47,134 nt of DNA from Rhizobacter sp. Root1238 (GTDB lineage Bacteria > Pseudomonadota > Gammaproteobacteria > Burkholderiales > Burkholderiaceae_C). A program made the translations under genes and the position numbers. The notes below the pieces were generated by a model. That model did not search any database. It worked only from the letters and a program-made list of their open reading frames with translations, and was not told the origin of the DNA. Within the stretch, counting starts at the first letter, position 1. Each line of letters opens with the position of its first letter. This document shows positions 8,728 to 17,624 of the stretch, in pieces. The stretch spans positions 254,775 to 301,908 of the forward strand of contig NZ_LMDM01000034.1 in the NCBI RefSeq assembly GCF_001425825.1, in the 5' to 3' direction.

Positions 8728-9095
8728 GCGCCGTCGTCGTCGTCCGCCTCGTCAAACGCCGGCGCCTCGCGCCCCCGCTGGTCGCCGCGCCCTTGGCGCC
8801 GGCGCTGTCCGCCGCGAGGCGCCCCGCTGGCCCGGCTGACGCCACCCCGCGCGCGGCGGCGCGGCGCGGCGACGGACACGTCCTCGTCGCCCGAAACGTC
8901 GGAGCCGACGATGTCCGCCAGCGCGTCGACCCCCTGCCCGTCGGCGCCATCGAAGCAGGCCTCAGCGACCGTGGTCCGCGCCCCGCAGCGCCCGCGGCTG
9001 AACCTCACGACCAGGTAAGCCTGCCGCGGCGGCGCGGGCCGGTCGGGCAGCGGATCGCTCACGCCCTTGACGCCGCCGAAAGGGCCGATTCCCAC
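8724..9095 (-). CDS. Hypothetical protein with basic and acidic low-complexity tail
   Basis: 123 residues from a GTG start preceded by GGGAG at suitable distance. The N-terminal half (QAYLVVRFSRGRCGARTTVAEACFDG) looks globular. The C-terminal part is a low-complexity RGGQRRRQGRG-like stretch ending in an Asp run (EADDDDGA). Third codon positions in the first half are strongly G/C, as in the neighbouring real genes, which argues for coding. It lies downstream of the cupin gene on the same strand. No family was recognised. Confidence 0.45.
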   Translation of the reverse strand: MGIGPFGGVKGVSDPLPDRPAPPRQAYLVVRFSRGRCGARTTVAEACFDGADGQGVDALADIVGSDVSGDEDVSVAAPRRRARGGVSRASGAPRGGQRRRQGRGDQRGREAPAFDEADDDDGA

Positions 9096-9201
9096 CAGAA
9101 GACTCCCGCTGCGCGTTGACGATCGGCGGTGGGTGACCGCGTCGGCGCGTCAGTTCCGTGCGGCCGCCGGCGTGGGCGCTTTGTCTGCCACCGTCACGCC
9201 A

Positions 9202-9552
9202 TCACAGCACGCGCCGCGGCGCCGCCGTCGCCACGTCGCCGCTGTTCGGCGTGCCGGTCGGCTCGATCAGCAGCATGTGCGTCTCCTCGTCGGCCCACGG
9301 CCGGTGCTGCACGCCGCGCGGCACGATGAACATCTGCCCCGGCCCGAGCGTGACCGTGCCGTCCGGCAGGTCGATGTGCAGCCGGCCCTTCAGCACCAGG
9401 AAGAAATCGTCGGTGTCGGGGTGCGCGTGCCAGCGGTACTCGCCGGCCACCTTGACCACCATCACGTCGTGGCCGTTGTATTCGGCCACGGTGCGCGGTG
9501 CCCAGTGGTCGTGGAAGAGCTCGAGCTTGTCGTGCAGGTCGATCGCGTTCAT
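9202..9552 (-). CDS. Small single-domain cupin protein
   Basis: 116 residues. The cupin motif 1 is visible as EYRWHAHPDTDDFFLVLKG (two His plus Glu-type positions) and motif 2 as GPGQMFIVPRGVQHRPWA. This is a single RmlC-like barrel that usually binds a metal ion; substrate unknown. ATG at 9552 (MNAIDLHDKLELF) matches the family N-terminus; an upstream in-frame start would add ten residues. It diverges from the AraC-type regulator at 9627, suggesting but not proving regulation. Confidence 0.85.
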   Translation of the reverse strand: MNAIDLHDKLELFHDHWAPRTVAEYNGHDVMVVKVAGEYRWHAHPDTDDFFLVLKGRLHIDLPDGTVTLGPGQMFIVPRGVQHRPWADEETHMLLIEPTGTPNSGDVATAAPRRVL

Positions 9553-9626
9553 GGAAGCCTGGCGTGCAGAGTGAAACCGCACGCAGTCTGCCGGCGAGTG
9601 CCGCGCGGGTCTTGTACGCTTGTCGC

Positions 9627-10532
9627 ATGATCACCGCGCCTTCCGGCGGCCCCGGCGCCCCGAACGCCTCCGACTGGGCCCGTTTCCAGCCGGGCGCCAC
9701 GCCCGACATCACGCTGATGCAGGCGCATTTCACCGAGCACGTCTTCGAGCGGCACAGCCACGCGCAGTACGCCATCGGCGTCACGCACAGCGGGGTGCAG
9801 ACCTTCCACTGCCGCGGTGCGGCCCACGCCAGCCTGCCGGGCGACCTGCTGCTGTTCAACCCCGACGAGGCCCACGACGGGCAGCGCGGCACCGACGAAG
9901 GCTTCGGCTACGCGATCCTCTATGTCGACCCGGCCGCGCTGCCGCGCCACCTGCAGCGCGACGCCGGCACGCGCGCCAGCAGCTTCTTCCGCCAGCCGGT
10001 GGTGCACGACCCGCAGGCCGCCGCCGCGCTGCAGCGCGCGATGGCCGCCATCGGCCAGCCGCAGGAGTCGCTGCGCGGCGAGGCCCTGACCACCGAGGTG
10101 CTGGTGCGCCTGCTGCAACGGCATGGCGAGACGCCGGCGGGCGACGCCCGGCCGCTGGCCGCCGGCTCGCAGCGCATGCTGCGCGTGCGCGACCACATCC
10201 GCGCGCACGCGTCGCGCGACCTGTCGGTCAGCGAACTCGCCCGCGAAGCCGGGTTGTCGCGCGTGCACCTGAGCCGCGCCTTCGCGCAGCACTTCGGCGT
10301 GCCGCCGCACGTCTACCTGAATGCGGTGCGGCTCGAGCACGCGAAGCGCCTGTTGCTGGCCGGCATCGCGCCGGCGCTCGCGGCGCTGGACGCCGGCTTT
10401 GCGGACCAGAGCCATTTCAGCCGCCGCTTCAAGGGCGCGACCGGGCTGGCGCCCGGCGCCTGGCTGCGCCAGATGGGCGCTCAGGCGAGGGCCGACGGCG
10501 GCGCGGGCACCGCCTCCGCCAGCTCGGTGTAG
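9627..10532 (+). CDS. AraC-family transcriptional regulator with AraC-type cupin sensor
   Basis: 301 residues. The N-terminal cupin sensor contains FERHSHAQYAIGVTHSG and PGDLLLFNPDEAHDG. The C-terminal double helix-turn-helix runs from LRVRDHIRAHASRDLSVSELAREAGLSRVHLSRAF to ALDAGFADQSHFSRRFKGATGLAPGAW. ATG at 9627 was chosen because the domain begins soon after and upstream residues overlap the promoter gap to the cupin gene. Regulators of this type respond to small molecules. The convergent neighbour is a diguanylate cyclase. Confidence 0.93.
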   Translation: MITAPSGGPGAPNASDWARFQPGATPDITLMQAHFTEHVFERHSHAQYAIGVTHSGVQTFHCRGAAHASLPGDLLLFNPDEAHDGQRGTDEGFGYAILYVDPAALPRHLQRDAGTRASSFFRQPVVHDPQAAAALQRAMAAIGQPQESLRGEALTTEVLVRLLQRHGETPAGDARPLAAGSQRMLRVRDHIRAHASRDLSVSELAREAGLSRVHLSRAFAQHFGVPPHVYLNAVRLEHAKRLLLAGIAPALAALDAGFADQSHFSRRFKGATGLAPGAWLRQMGAQARADGGAGTASASSV

Positions 10533-10567
10533 GCCCGCATCTGCAGCATCGGGTCGGTGGCCATGGC

Positions 10568-11782
10568 TCAGGTCCCGAGCGTCACCCAGTGCGATTGCAC
10601 GCCGTCGCGACCTGCTGCCTTTGCGCGGTACAGCGCCCGGTCGGCCTGCTGCGCCGCCGGCTCCCAGGCGTCGAAACGATCGAACGCGGCAGACAGCCCG
10701 AGGCTGATCGTGCAGGCCGCGACGCCTGCGCCGTTCGCGGCCGGCACCTGCAAGCGGCCGACGCCGCTGTGCAGCCGCCCGGCCAGCGCCAGGGCGGTCG
10801 CCTGATCGGCACCCACGCAACCGATCAGGAACTCGTCGCCACCGAGGCGCGCGACGAAATCGCCGACGCGCAGCTGCGTCGTCAGCTCACGGGCCACACC
10901 CTGCAGCACCGCGTCGCCGGTCGCGTGGCCGAGCGTGTCGTTGATGCGCTTGAAGTGGTCGATGTCGAGCAGCAGCAGCGTCAGCGGCGCGGCCTGGCGC
11001 TGGTCGAAGTGCTGCTTGAGCGCCCGCACGAGGCCGTTGCGGTTGAAGACCCCGGTCAGCGCATCGCGCGTGGCCATCTCGCTCAGTTGGCCGTTCAGGC
11101 GCAGCAGCAGCATCCACACCAGCGTCAGCGCGGTGACGACCGCGGCCACCGACGAGTAGAGGTAGTAGACCTGCGCCAGGGTCCCATGGAACACGACCGG
11201 CATGCCACGCACCGCGATGTCGACGGCGCGCAGCAGCGTCGTCGCCGCGAGGGCACTGACGATGAACGCCAGTATCGTGAGCGGCGCCTGCAGCGGCACC
11301 GTCTGGTTGCGGCGTTCGACGGCCAGCGTCCAGCCGATCAACGCATACTGGGTGCCGAGCAGCACGCTGAGCGCGATGTAACGCGCTTGCGCACCGCCAG
11401 CCACGGCAACGGCCACCTCGGTTCCGAACAGCACCACCGCCAGCAAGGCGACGCGACGCGCGGGCATGGGCGCGCGGCCGACGAACTCGCGCACGCCATC
11501 GCCGAACAGCAGCACCGCCAACAGCAACACGCCGTCGGAGCCGAGGCCGAGCAGGTTGACACCCTGGAGCAGGCCGACCAGCCGTGCCAGGTAGGCGAGA
11601 CCGAACAAGCCGCTTGCGACCGCCCACCGCCCGAGACCCGGTGCCCCGGGCATGCGCCGCCACACCAGCGCCATCAGGCCTCCGCTGGCAAGCAGGTGGA
11701 TGGCGAGCATCAGGATGACGGTGGCGGGGTCCATGGCGGCGAAGGCTGCGACGGTGGATTGTCGCCACGGATCCGGGCGCAT
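10568..11782 (-). CDS. Membrane-bound diguanylate cyclase (7TM sensor + GGDEF)
   Basis: 404 residues. About seven hydrophobic segments fill residues 15-235, followed by a GGDEF domain beginning MATRDALTGVFNRNGL. The active-site motif LGGDEF has GGDEF at residues 314-318. The inhibitory c-di-GMP site RxxD is present as RVGD at 305-308, five residues ahead, so feedback inhibition is likely. The protein should make c-di-GMP at the inner membrane in response to an unknown cue. ATG at 11782 has an AGGA ribosome binding site; ATG at 11734 is an alternative. It diverges from the M61 peptidase gene. Confidence 0.93.
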   Translation of the reverse strand: MRPDPWRQSTVAAFAAMDPATVILMLAIHLLASGGLMALVWRRMPGAPGLGRWAVASGLFGLAYLARLVGLLQGVNLLGLGSDGVLLLAVLLFGDGVREFVGRAPMPARRVALLAVVLFGTEVAVAVAGGAQARYIALSVLLGTQYALIGWTLAVERRNQTVPLQAPLTILAFIVSALAATTLLRAVDIAVRGMPVVFHGTLAQVYYLYSSVAAVVTALTLVWMLLLRLNGQLSEMATRDALTGVFNRNGLVRALKQHFDQRQAAPLTLLLLDIDHFKRINDTLGHATGDAVLQGVARELTTQLRVGDFVARLGGDEFLIGCVGADQATALALAGRLHSGVGRLQVPAANGAGVAACTISLGLSAAFDRFDAWEPAAQQADRALYRAKAAGRDGVQSHWVTLGT

Positions 11783-11862
11783 CGCTGCGTCCTGCCGCTT
11801 CAGGCAGCGGCAGCGTGACGAAGTTTTCGCTTATCGTCTTCGGTCCAACTCACAGGACCCCG

Positions 11863-13788
11863 ATGAACCCGACCCTTCGCACCGCGGTGGCCGCCATCAG
11901 CCTGGCCACCCTTGCCCCGCTCGCCGCCGCGCAAACCCTGCCGGCCTTGAGCGACGCGCCCTACCCGGGCGTGATCAGCCTCGCGGTGGATGCCACCGAC
12001 CTCGACCGCAAGATCTTCCGCGTGCGCGAGACGATTCCCGTCTCGCCCGGCCCGCTCGCGCTGTACTACCCGCGCTGGCTGCCCGGCACGCATTCGCCGA
12101 GCGCAGCCCTCGCGCAGCTGAGCGGCCTGCAGCTCAGCGCCGGCGGCAAGCCGGTCGCCTGGGTGCGCGATGGGGTCGACAGCGCGGCCTTCCACGTCGA
12201 GGTGCCGGCCGGCGCGACGTCGCTCGACATCGAGTTCCAGTTCCTGACGCCGCTCGAGCCCGGCGACGAACGGCCGGTCGTCACGCCCGACATGCTCGGC
12301 GTGCAATGGAACGCCGTCGTGCTGTACCCGGCCGGCCATGCCGCCGCGAAGATCACCGTGCAGCCCAGTCTGACGCTGCCCGCCGGCTGGCTGGCCGGCA
12401 CCGCGCTGGAGCTGGCTTCGCAGGGCGCGGCCACCGCCCGCGGGTCGACCTTCTCCTTCAAGGCCACCGACCTCGACACGCTGGTCGATTCGCCGGTGTT
12501 CGCCGGCCGCCACCTGCAGCGCCTGGACCTCGACCCCGGCGCGCGCGCCGCCGGCCGCGCACCGGTGTTCCTGAACGTCGTCGCCGACCGGGCGTCGCAG
12601 GGTGTCATCAGCCCGGAGCAGCTGGCGGCGCACCGCGCGCTCGTCACGCAGGCCGACAAGGTGTTCGCGTCGCGGCACTTCACGCACTACGAGTTCCTGC
12701 TGGCGCTCAGCGACCAGTTCGGCCGCATCGGACTGGAGCACCACCAGTCCAGCGAGAACGGCGTGAAGCCCGGCTACTTCACCGAGTGGAGCAAGGGTTC
12801 GGTCGGGCGCGACCTGCTGCCGCACGAGTACACCCATTCGTGGAACGGCAAGTTCCGCCGCCCGGCCGACCTGTGGACGCCGCATTTCAATACGCCGATG
12901 CGCGACAGCCTGCTGTGGGTCTACGAAGGCCAGACGCAGTACTGGGGCGCGGTGCTGGCTGCCCGCTCCGGCCTGGTCAGTGCGGCCGATGCGCGCGACG
13001 ACCTGGCCGAGACCGCGGCCTTGCTCGACGCCCGCGCCGGCCGTGCCTGGCGCAGCCTGCAGGACACCACCAACGAACCGCTGCTGTGGGCCACGCGCGG
13101 CCGCCGCGACTGGACCTCGTGGCAGCGCTCCGCCGACTACTACGACGAATCGCGCCTGATCTGGCTGGAGGCCGACATGCTGATCCGCGAGCGCTCGAAT
13201 GGCAAGCGCTCGCTCGACGACTTCGCGCGGGCCTTCTTCGGTGCCGAGCCGAAGCGCGTGCAGCCGCTGACCTACGGCTTCGACGACGTGGTGCGGGAGC
13301 TGAACCGCGTGCAGGCCTACGACTGGGCCGGCTTCCTGCGGCAGCGGCTGGACACGCACGACCGGCCGGCGCCGACCGGTGGCATCGCCGCCGCCGGCTG
13401 GAAGCTCGCGTGGAGCGACAAGCCGAGCGAGCACTACAAGGCCCGGATGGCGGCCTACAAGGTGGCCGATTTCAACTACTCGCTCGGCTTCGACATCGGC
13501 GAGGCCGCGAAGGTGCGCAACGTGAACTGGGGCAGCCCGGCCTTCGACGCCGGCATGGCGCCGGGCGCGACGCTGCTGGCCGTCAACGGCCGCGCGTACA
13601 CCGAAGACCTGCTGAAGGAGGCCGTCACCGCCGCGAAGGACGGCAACCCGGTCGAGCTGCTGCTGAAGTCGGGCGACCTGTACCGCAGCGTGCGCATCGA
13701 GTGGCGCGGCGGGCTGCGCTACCCGTCGCTGCAGCGCATCGACGGCACGCCCGACCGCCTGGCGACGCTGTTCGCGCCGCTGCGCTGA
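11863..13788 (+). CDS. M61 family (glycyl aminopeptidase-like) peptidase with PDZ domain, exported
   Basis: 641 residues with a signal peptide (first 23 residues ending AAA before QTLPALS). The metallopeptidase core contains LLPHEYTHSWNGKFRRP, with zinc ligands His321 and His325, catalytic Glu322 and downstream ligand Glu355 in WVYEGQTQYWG. A C-terminal PDZ-like domain covers roughly residues 530-620 (LGFDIGEAAKVRNVNWGSPAFDAGM). The architecture matches the M61 family, likely acting in the periplasm. ATG at 11863 follows AGGA and directly begins the signal peptide. Confidence 0.94.
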   Translation: MNPTLRTAVAAISLATLAPLAAAQTLPALSDAPYPGVISLAVDATDLDRKIFRVRETIPVSPGPLALYYPRWLPGTHSPSAALAQLSGLQLSAGGKPVAWVRDGVDSAAFHVEVPAGATSLDIEFQFLTPLEPGDERPVVTPDMLGVQWNAVVLYPAGHAAAKITVQPSLTLPAGWLAGTALELASQGAATARGSTFSFKATDLDTLVDSPVFAGRHLQRLDLDPGARAAGRAPVFLNVVADRASQGVISPEQLAAHRALVTQADKVFASRHFTHYEFLLALSDQFGRIGLEHHQSSENGVKPGYFTEWSKGSVGRDLLPHEYTHSWNGKFRRPADLWTPHFNTPMRDSLLWVYEGQTQYWGAVLAARSGLVSAADARDDLAETAALLDARAGRAWRSLQDTTNEPLLWATRGRRDWTSWQRSADYYDESRLIWLEADMLIRERSNGKRSLDDFARAFFGAEPKRVQPLTYGFDDVVRELNRVQAYDWAGFLRQRLDTHDRPAPTGGIAAAGWKLAWSDKPSEHYKARMAAYKVADFNYSLGFDIGEAAKVRNVNWGSPAFDAGMAPGATLLAVNGRAYTEDLLKEAVTAAKDGNPVELLLKSGDLYRSVRIEWRGGLRYPSLQRIDGTPDRLATLFAPLR

Positions 13789-13814
13789 GTTCGGTCGAGT
13801 CGAGCTGACCCGCG

Positions 13815-14402
13815 TCAGGCGGCGGCCGGCTCGCCGGCGAGGTCCGCCGCGACCGCCTGCAGGATCTCGTTCGACAAGGCCTCGTCGTCGACCGCGCGGG
13901 CCAGCACCTGCGCGCCGATCATCGCGGCATACGCGACGATCGCGCGCTCGCGCCGCCGCGCCTTGCGCCCGCCGACCAGCGCGGCGATGAAGTCGACCGC
14001 GCCGCGCACCCCGGCGGTGAACGCGGCCCGCAGTGCCGGCCCCTGGCGCGCGGCCTCCGCGCCGAGCGCCGCAACCGCGCAGCCGTCGCCGGGTTCGTCG
14101 CGGTGCTCGACCGACAGGTAGCTGCGTGCCAGCACGGCCAGGCCGTCTTCGCCGCGTGCCGCCGCGTCGCCGACGACGCGCTGCCAGCGCTGCCCCCCCG
14201 CATCGAACACCCGCGAACAGGCCTCGGCCATCAGGTCTTCCTTCGAGCCGAACTGGCCGTAGAAGCCGCCGTGCGTCATGCCGGCGCCCTTCATCAGGTC
14301 GGCCACGCCGATGCCGTCGAAGCCGCGTTCGCGGAACAGCTTCGCGGCGACCTCCAGCACCCGTTCGCGGTTCTGCAGGGCTTGTTCACGGCTGACTTTC
14401 AT
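13815..14402 (-). CDS. TetR-family transcriptional repressor
   Basis: 195 residues. The N-terminal HTH reads NRERVLEVAAKLFRERGFDGIGVADLMKGAGMTHGGFYGQFGSKEDLM, a textbook TetR domain of the type that controls short-chain dehydrogenases or efflux genes. The C-terminal ligand domain resembles TetR_C family members with a conserved GCAVAALGAEAAR segment. ATG at 14402 begins just before the HTH; an in-frame upstream start would run into the palindromic control region. The divergent SDR gene is the obvious target. Confidence 0.94.
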   Translation of the reverse strand: MKVSREQALQNRERVLEVAAKLFRERGFDGIGVADLMKGAGMTHGGFYGQFGSKEDLMAEACSRVFDAGGQRWQRVVGDAAARGEDGLAVLARSYLSVEHRDEPGDGCAVAALGAEAARQGPALRAAFTAGVRGAVDFIAALVGGRKARRRERAIVAYAAMIGAQVLARAVDDEALSNEILQAVAADLAGEPAAA

Positions 14403-14443
14403 CGGGGATGACCTTTCGAGTGCGGCGTTGCTCACGACGCCGC

Positions 14444-14474
14444 TTGACATGATAAATGATATGCGTCATATAAT
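14444..14474 (+). promoter_or_regulatory. Candidate promoter for the SDR gene with embedded palindrome
   Basis: TTGACA (14444-14449) is a perfect -35. TATAAT (14469-14474) is a perfect -10 but at 19-base spacing; CATATA at 17 bases is the alternative. A palindrome ATATG-CGT-CATAT (14459-14471) lies in the spacer and reaches the -10, well placed for repression by the divergent TetR protein. Confidence 0.6.
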
Positions 14475-14479
14475 TCAAT

Positions 14480-14495
14480 CATGACGACCGTCATG
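14480..14495. promoter_or_regulatory. Candidate TetR operator
   Basis: A perfect inverted repeat, CATGAC-GACC-GTCATG, sits just downstream of the candidate -10, between the divergent TetR and SDR genes. It shares the core GTCAT with the palindrome at 14459-14471, as expected for two sites of one regulator. Assignment to this TetR protein is inference from position. Confidence 0.55.
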
Positions 14496-14531
14496 TAAAA
14501 CACGTTTCACGTTCCCTGAAAGGACCCCGCC

Positions 14532-15242
14532 ATGAACATCCGCAATGCCGTCATCCTGGTGACCGGAGCCAACCGCGGCCTCGGCAAGTCGCTGGTCAAG
14601 CAGCTGCTCGCCGCCGGCGCGAAGAAGGTCTATGCCGCCGCCCGCGACCCGTCCGGCATCACGCTGCCGGGCGTCGAAGCGGTCAAGCTCGACGTGACGA
14701 ACGCCGGCGACATCGCCGCCGCGACCGCGCGCCTGCAGGACGTGAGCGTCGTGATCAACAACGCCGGCATCACGCGCGGCTCGCCGCTGCTGGCGGCCGG
14801 CAGTGCCGACGCGGCACGCGCCGAGATGGAGACCAACTTCTTCGGCCCGCTGGCGCTGAGCCAGGCTTTCGCGCCGGTGCTGAAGGCCAACGGCGGCGGT
14901 GCGATCGTCAACGTGCTGTCGGTGCTGAGCTGGCTCAGCATCCCGAGCGCTGCCACCTACAGCGCGAGCAAGTCGGCCGCCTGGTCGCTGACCAACGGGC
15001 TGCGCGGCGAACTGCGCGCGCAGGGCACGCAGGTGGTGGGGGTGCACGTCGGCTACATGGACACCGACATGACGAAGGGGCTGGACGCGGCGAAGACCGA
15101 TCCGGACCAGGTCGCGCAGCAGGTGATCGACGCGCTCGCGAGCGGCGCCGAAGAGGTGCTGGCCGACGACCTGAGCCGCGGCGTGCGGCAGGGGCTGGCC
15201 GCGCCGCGCGGCGTGTACCTGGGGGAACCGGCGGCGGCCTGA
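14532..15242 (+). CDS. Short-chain dehydrogenase/reductase
   Basis: 236 residues with all classical SDR marks: cofactor loop TGANRGLGK near residue 11, LDVTN, NNAG around residue 75, and the active-site YSASK near 145 with an upstream Ser. The reaction is NAD(P)-dependent oxidation or reduction of an alcohol or carbonyl; the substrate cannot be read. It diverges from the TetR regulator with two palindromes between them, so induction by a ligand of that repressor is likely. Confidence 0.94.
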   Translation: MNIRNAVILVTGANRGLGKSLVKQLLAAGAKKVYAAARDPSGITLPGVEAVKLDVTNAGDIAAATARLQDVSVVINNAGITRGSPLLAAGSADAARAEMETNFFGPLALSQAFAPVLKANGGGAIVNVLSVLSWLSIPSAATYSASKSAAWSLTNGLRGELRAQGTQVVGVHVGYMDTDMTKGLDAAKTDPDQVAQQVIDALASGAEEVLADDLSRGVRQGLAAPRGVYLGEPAAA

Positions 15243-15248
15243 GCCCGG

Positions 15249-16010
15249 TCAGGCGGACGGCGTCCTGGTCTGGTCGCGTGCCAGGCGCAGGCGCCGCATC
15301 AGCTCGGCGTTCAGCTCGCGGGTGTGGCGGTTCCAGCGCTCGGTCGCGCGCTCGATCTCGACCTGCAGCCGCGCGGCGAGTTCGGTCTCGCGCTGCAGCA
15401 GCGCCCAGATCGCGAACTCGGCCCGCGCCTCGAAGCTGCCGAAGCGCGCCACCGCCTGCTCGAACGCCTCGCGCGCCTCGCCGTGGCGGCCGGCCGCGGC
15501 CAGCGAGCGGGCCATCAGCAACGACATCTCTTCCTCGCGGAAGCTCGCATCCTGCGCGCGGATCGCGTTCAGGTGGCTGATGGCTTCCTGCGGGCGCTCG
15601 CGCGCGAAGCTGGCCCGCGCGGCGCCGCGGCGGATCTCCAGGTCGGTCGAGAACGGGCCCTTCAGGCAGGCCTCCCAGGTCTGCGCCGATTCGTCGAACT
15701 CGCCGGCGTCGTACAGCGCCGCGGCGAGCCGCATCTGGTTCTGCGCGGTCGGCGTGTACTCGAAGGCGGCCCGGGCATCGCGCAGCTCGCGCGTCGGGTC
15801 GAGCGATTTCACCGCCGCGACGATGGCCTTGCGCGCACCGCGTTCCAGCCGCGAATCGGGCAGGTAGATCGCGAGGAAGTAGACGATGCTGCCGAGCCCG
15901 GGAAACGAGAACAGCACGAACAGCCAGTAGGTCTGCTGGCGGCTGCGCACCGCGTGGACCGCGAAGAACAGGGCAATGACGATGTGCAGCCCGAGGCCTG
16001 CGATGGGCAT
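15249..16010 (-). CDS. Membrane-anchored TPR-like protein (PLDc_N-like N-terminus)
   Basis: 253 residues. Two N-terminal hydrophobic segments (GLHIVIALFFAVHAV and QTYWLFVLFSFPGLGSIVYFLAIYLPD) resemble the short PLDc_N module of cardiolipin synthases. Helical repeats with TPR spacing follow (TAQNQMRLAAALYDAGEFDESAQTWEAC and later segments), ending in a charged coiled-coil-like tail. A strong AGGAGGA precedes ATG 16010. No catalytic HKD motif is present, so it is not a phospholipase; a scaffold role at the inner membrane is a guess. It diverges from amn. Confidence 0.7.
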   Translation of the reverse strand: MPIAGLGLHIVIALFFAVHAVRSRQQTYWLFVLFSFPGLGSIVYFLAIYLPDSRLERGARKAIVAAVKSLDPTRELRDARAAFEYTPTAQNQMRLAAALYDAGEFDESAQTWEACLKGPFSTDLEIRRGAARASFARERPQEAISHLNAIRAQDASFREEEMSLLMARSLAAAGRHGEAREAFEQAVARFGSFEARAEFAIWALLQRETELAARLQVEIERATERWNRHTRELNAELMRRLRLARDQTRTPSA

Positions 16011-16118
16011 GAGCGTCCTCCTCGAATGATTCTGATGGACGCAAATTGTAGGAAGCCCCGGGCGGCGCGGGACATGGCGGCGCGCGAGAATAGTCACGAA
16101 CGGCTCCAGGAACCCTCC

Positions 16119-17621
16119 ATGTCCCTTGCTCCCACGCCGCCGGCCGGCCCCCCGGTCCCCATCGCCACCCAGCGCTTCACCGACCCGGTCGCCGCGCTCG
16201 CGCAGGTGAAGGCCATCTACGAGCAGAGCCTGGCGCAGCTGCGCGGCGCGTTGCACAGCTTCGTCGCGGGCACCGCGCCGACCGAGCATGTGCGGGCCTG
16301 CTACCCGTTCGTGCGCGTGCACACCGACACCGTCGCGCGTGCCGACTCGCGGCTGAGCTACGGCTTCGTCGCCGGCCCCGGCACCTACGAGACCACGCTG
16401 ACACGGCCCGACCTGTTCAACGGCTACTACCTCGAGCAGTTCCGGCTGCTGCTGAAGAACCACAACGTCGCGCTCGAGGTCGGCGTCAGCAGCCAGCCGA
16501 TCCCGGTGCACTTCTCGCTGGCCGAGCACGACCACCTCGAAGGCAGCCTGGGCCCCGAGCGGCGGCTGCTGATGCGCGACATGTTCGACCTGCCCGACCT
16601 GGCCGCGATGGACGACGCGATCGCCAACGGCACCTACGAGACGCGGCCCGGCGAGTCGCACCCGCTGTCGCTGTTCACCGCGCCGCGCGTCGACTACTCG
16701 CTGCACCGGCTGCGCCACTACACCGGCACCGCGCCGGAGCACTTCCAGAATTTCGTGCTGTTCACGAACTACCAGTTCTACATCGACGAGTTCGTGCGCC
16801 TGGGCCACGAGGCGATGGCCGATCCGGCGAGCGAGTACCTGGCGTTCGTCGAGCCGGGCAACGTGATCACGCGGCGCACCGGCACCGCGCACCGCCCGGG
16901 CGACGAGCTCGGCTCGATCCCGCCGCGGCTGCCGCAGATGCCGGCCTACCACCTGGTGCGCGAGGACGGCGCCGGCATCACGATGGTCAACATCGGCGTC
17001 GGCCCGGCCAACGCGAAGACCATCACCGACCACATCGCGGTGCTGCGCCCGCATGCGTGGATCATGCTGGGCCACTGCGCCGGGCTGCGCAACACGCAGG
17101 CGCTGGGCGACTACGTGCTGGCCCACGGCTATGTGCGCGAAGACCACGTGCTCGACGAAGACCTGCCGCTGTGGGTGCCGATCCCGCCGCTGGCGGAGAT
17201 CCAGGTGGCACTGCAGACCGCGGTGGCCGACATCACGCAGCTGACCGGCTACGAGCTGAAGCGCATCCTGCGCACCGGCACGGTGGCCTCCACCGACAAC
17301 CGCAACTGGGAGCTGCTGCCGCAGCGCACGCCGGAACGCCGCTTCAGCCAGAGCCGCGCAGTGGCGCTCGACATGGAGAGCGCGACGATCGCGGCCAACG
17401 GCTTCCGTTTCCGCGTGCCCTACGGCACCTTGCTGTGCGTCAGCGACAAGCCGCTGCACGGCGAGATCAAGCTGCCGGGGATGGCCAACCACTTCTACCG
17501 CGAGCGCGTCGACCAGCACCTGCGCATCGGCATGCGTGCGGTCGAGCTGCTGCGGGCGCAGACGGTGGACCAGCTGCACAGCCGCAAGCTGCGCAGCTTT
17601 GCGGAGGTCGCGTTCCAGTAG
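16119..17621 (+). CDS. amn: AMP nucleosidase
   Basis: 500 residues. It cleaves AMP to adenine and ribose 5-phosphate in purine salvage. The N-terminal family-specific domain (FVRVHTDTVARADSRLSYGFVAGPGTYETTLTRP) is followed by a nucleoside-phosphorylase-like domain. That domain contains NIGVGPANAKTITDHIAVLRP, LGHCAGLRNTQ and ALDMESATIAANGFRFRVPYGTLLCVSDKP. The length agrees with proteobacterial Amn. ATG at 16119 has an AGGAA site. The convergent LysR gene ends three bases after its stop. Confidence 0.95.
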   Translation: MSLAPTPPAGPPVPIATQRFTDPVAALAQVKAIYEQSLAQLRGALHSFVAGTAPTEHVRACYPFVRVHTDTVARADSRLSYGFVAGPGTYETTLTRPDLFNGYYLEQFRLLLKNHNVALEVGVSSQPIPVHFSLAEHDHLEGSLGPERRLLMRDMFDLPDLAAMDDAIANGTYETRPGESHPLSLFTAPRVDYSLHRLRHYTGTAPEHFQNFVLFTNYQFYIDEFVRLGHEAMADPASEYLAFVEPGNVITRRTGTAHRPGDELGSIPPRLPQMPAYHLVREDGAGITMVNIGVGPANAKTITDHIAVLRPHAWIMLGHCAGLRNTQALGDYVLAHGYVREDHVLDEDLPLWVPIPPLAEIQVALQTAVADITQLTGYELKRILRTGTVASTDNRNWELLPQRTPERRFSQSRAVALDMESATIAANGFRFRVPYGTLLCVSDKPLHGEIKLPGMANHFYRERVDQHLRIGMRAVELLRAQTVDQLHSRKLRSFAEVAFQ

Positions 17622-17624
17622 CGT

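Noticed and set aside
10481-10564. 27-codon minus-strand frame starting three bases after the GGDEF stop
   Set aside because: It lies antisense to the end of the AraC gene, has no ribosome site and matches no family. Probably chance, though it reads as plausible protein (MATDPMLQMRAYTELAEAV).
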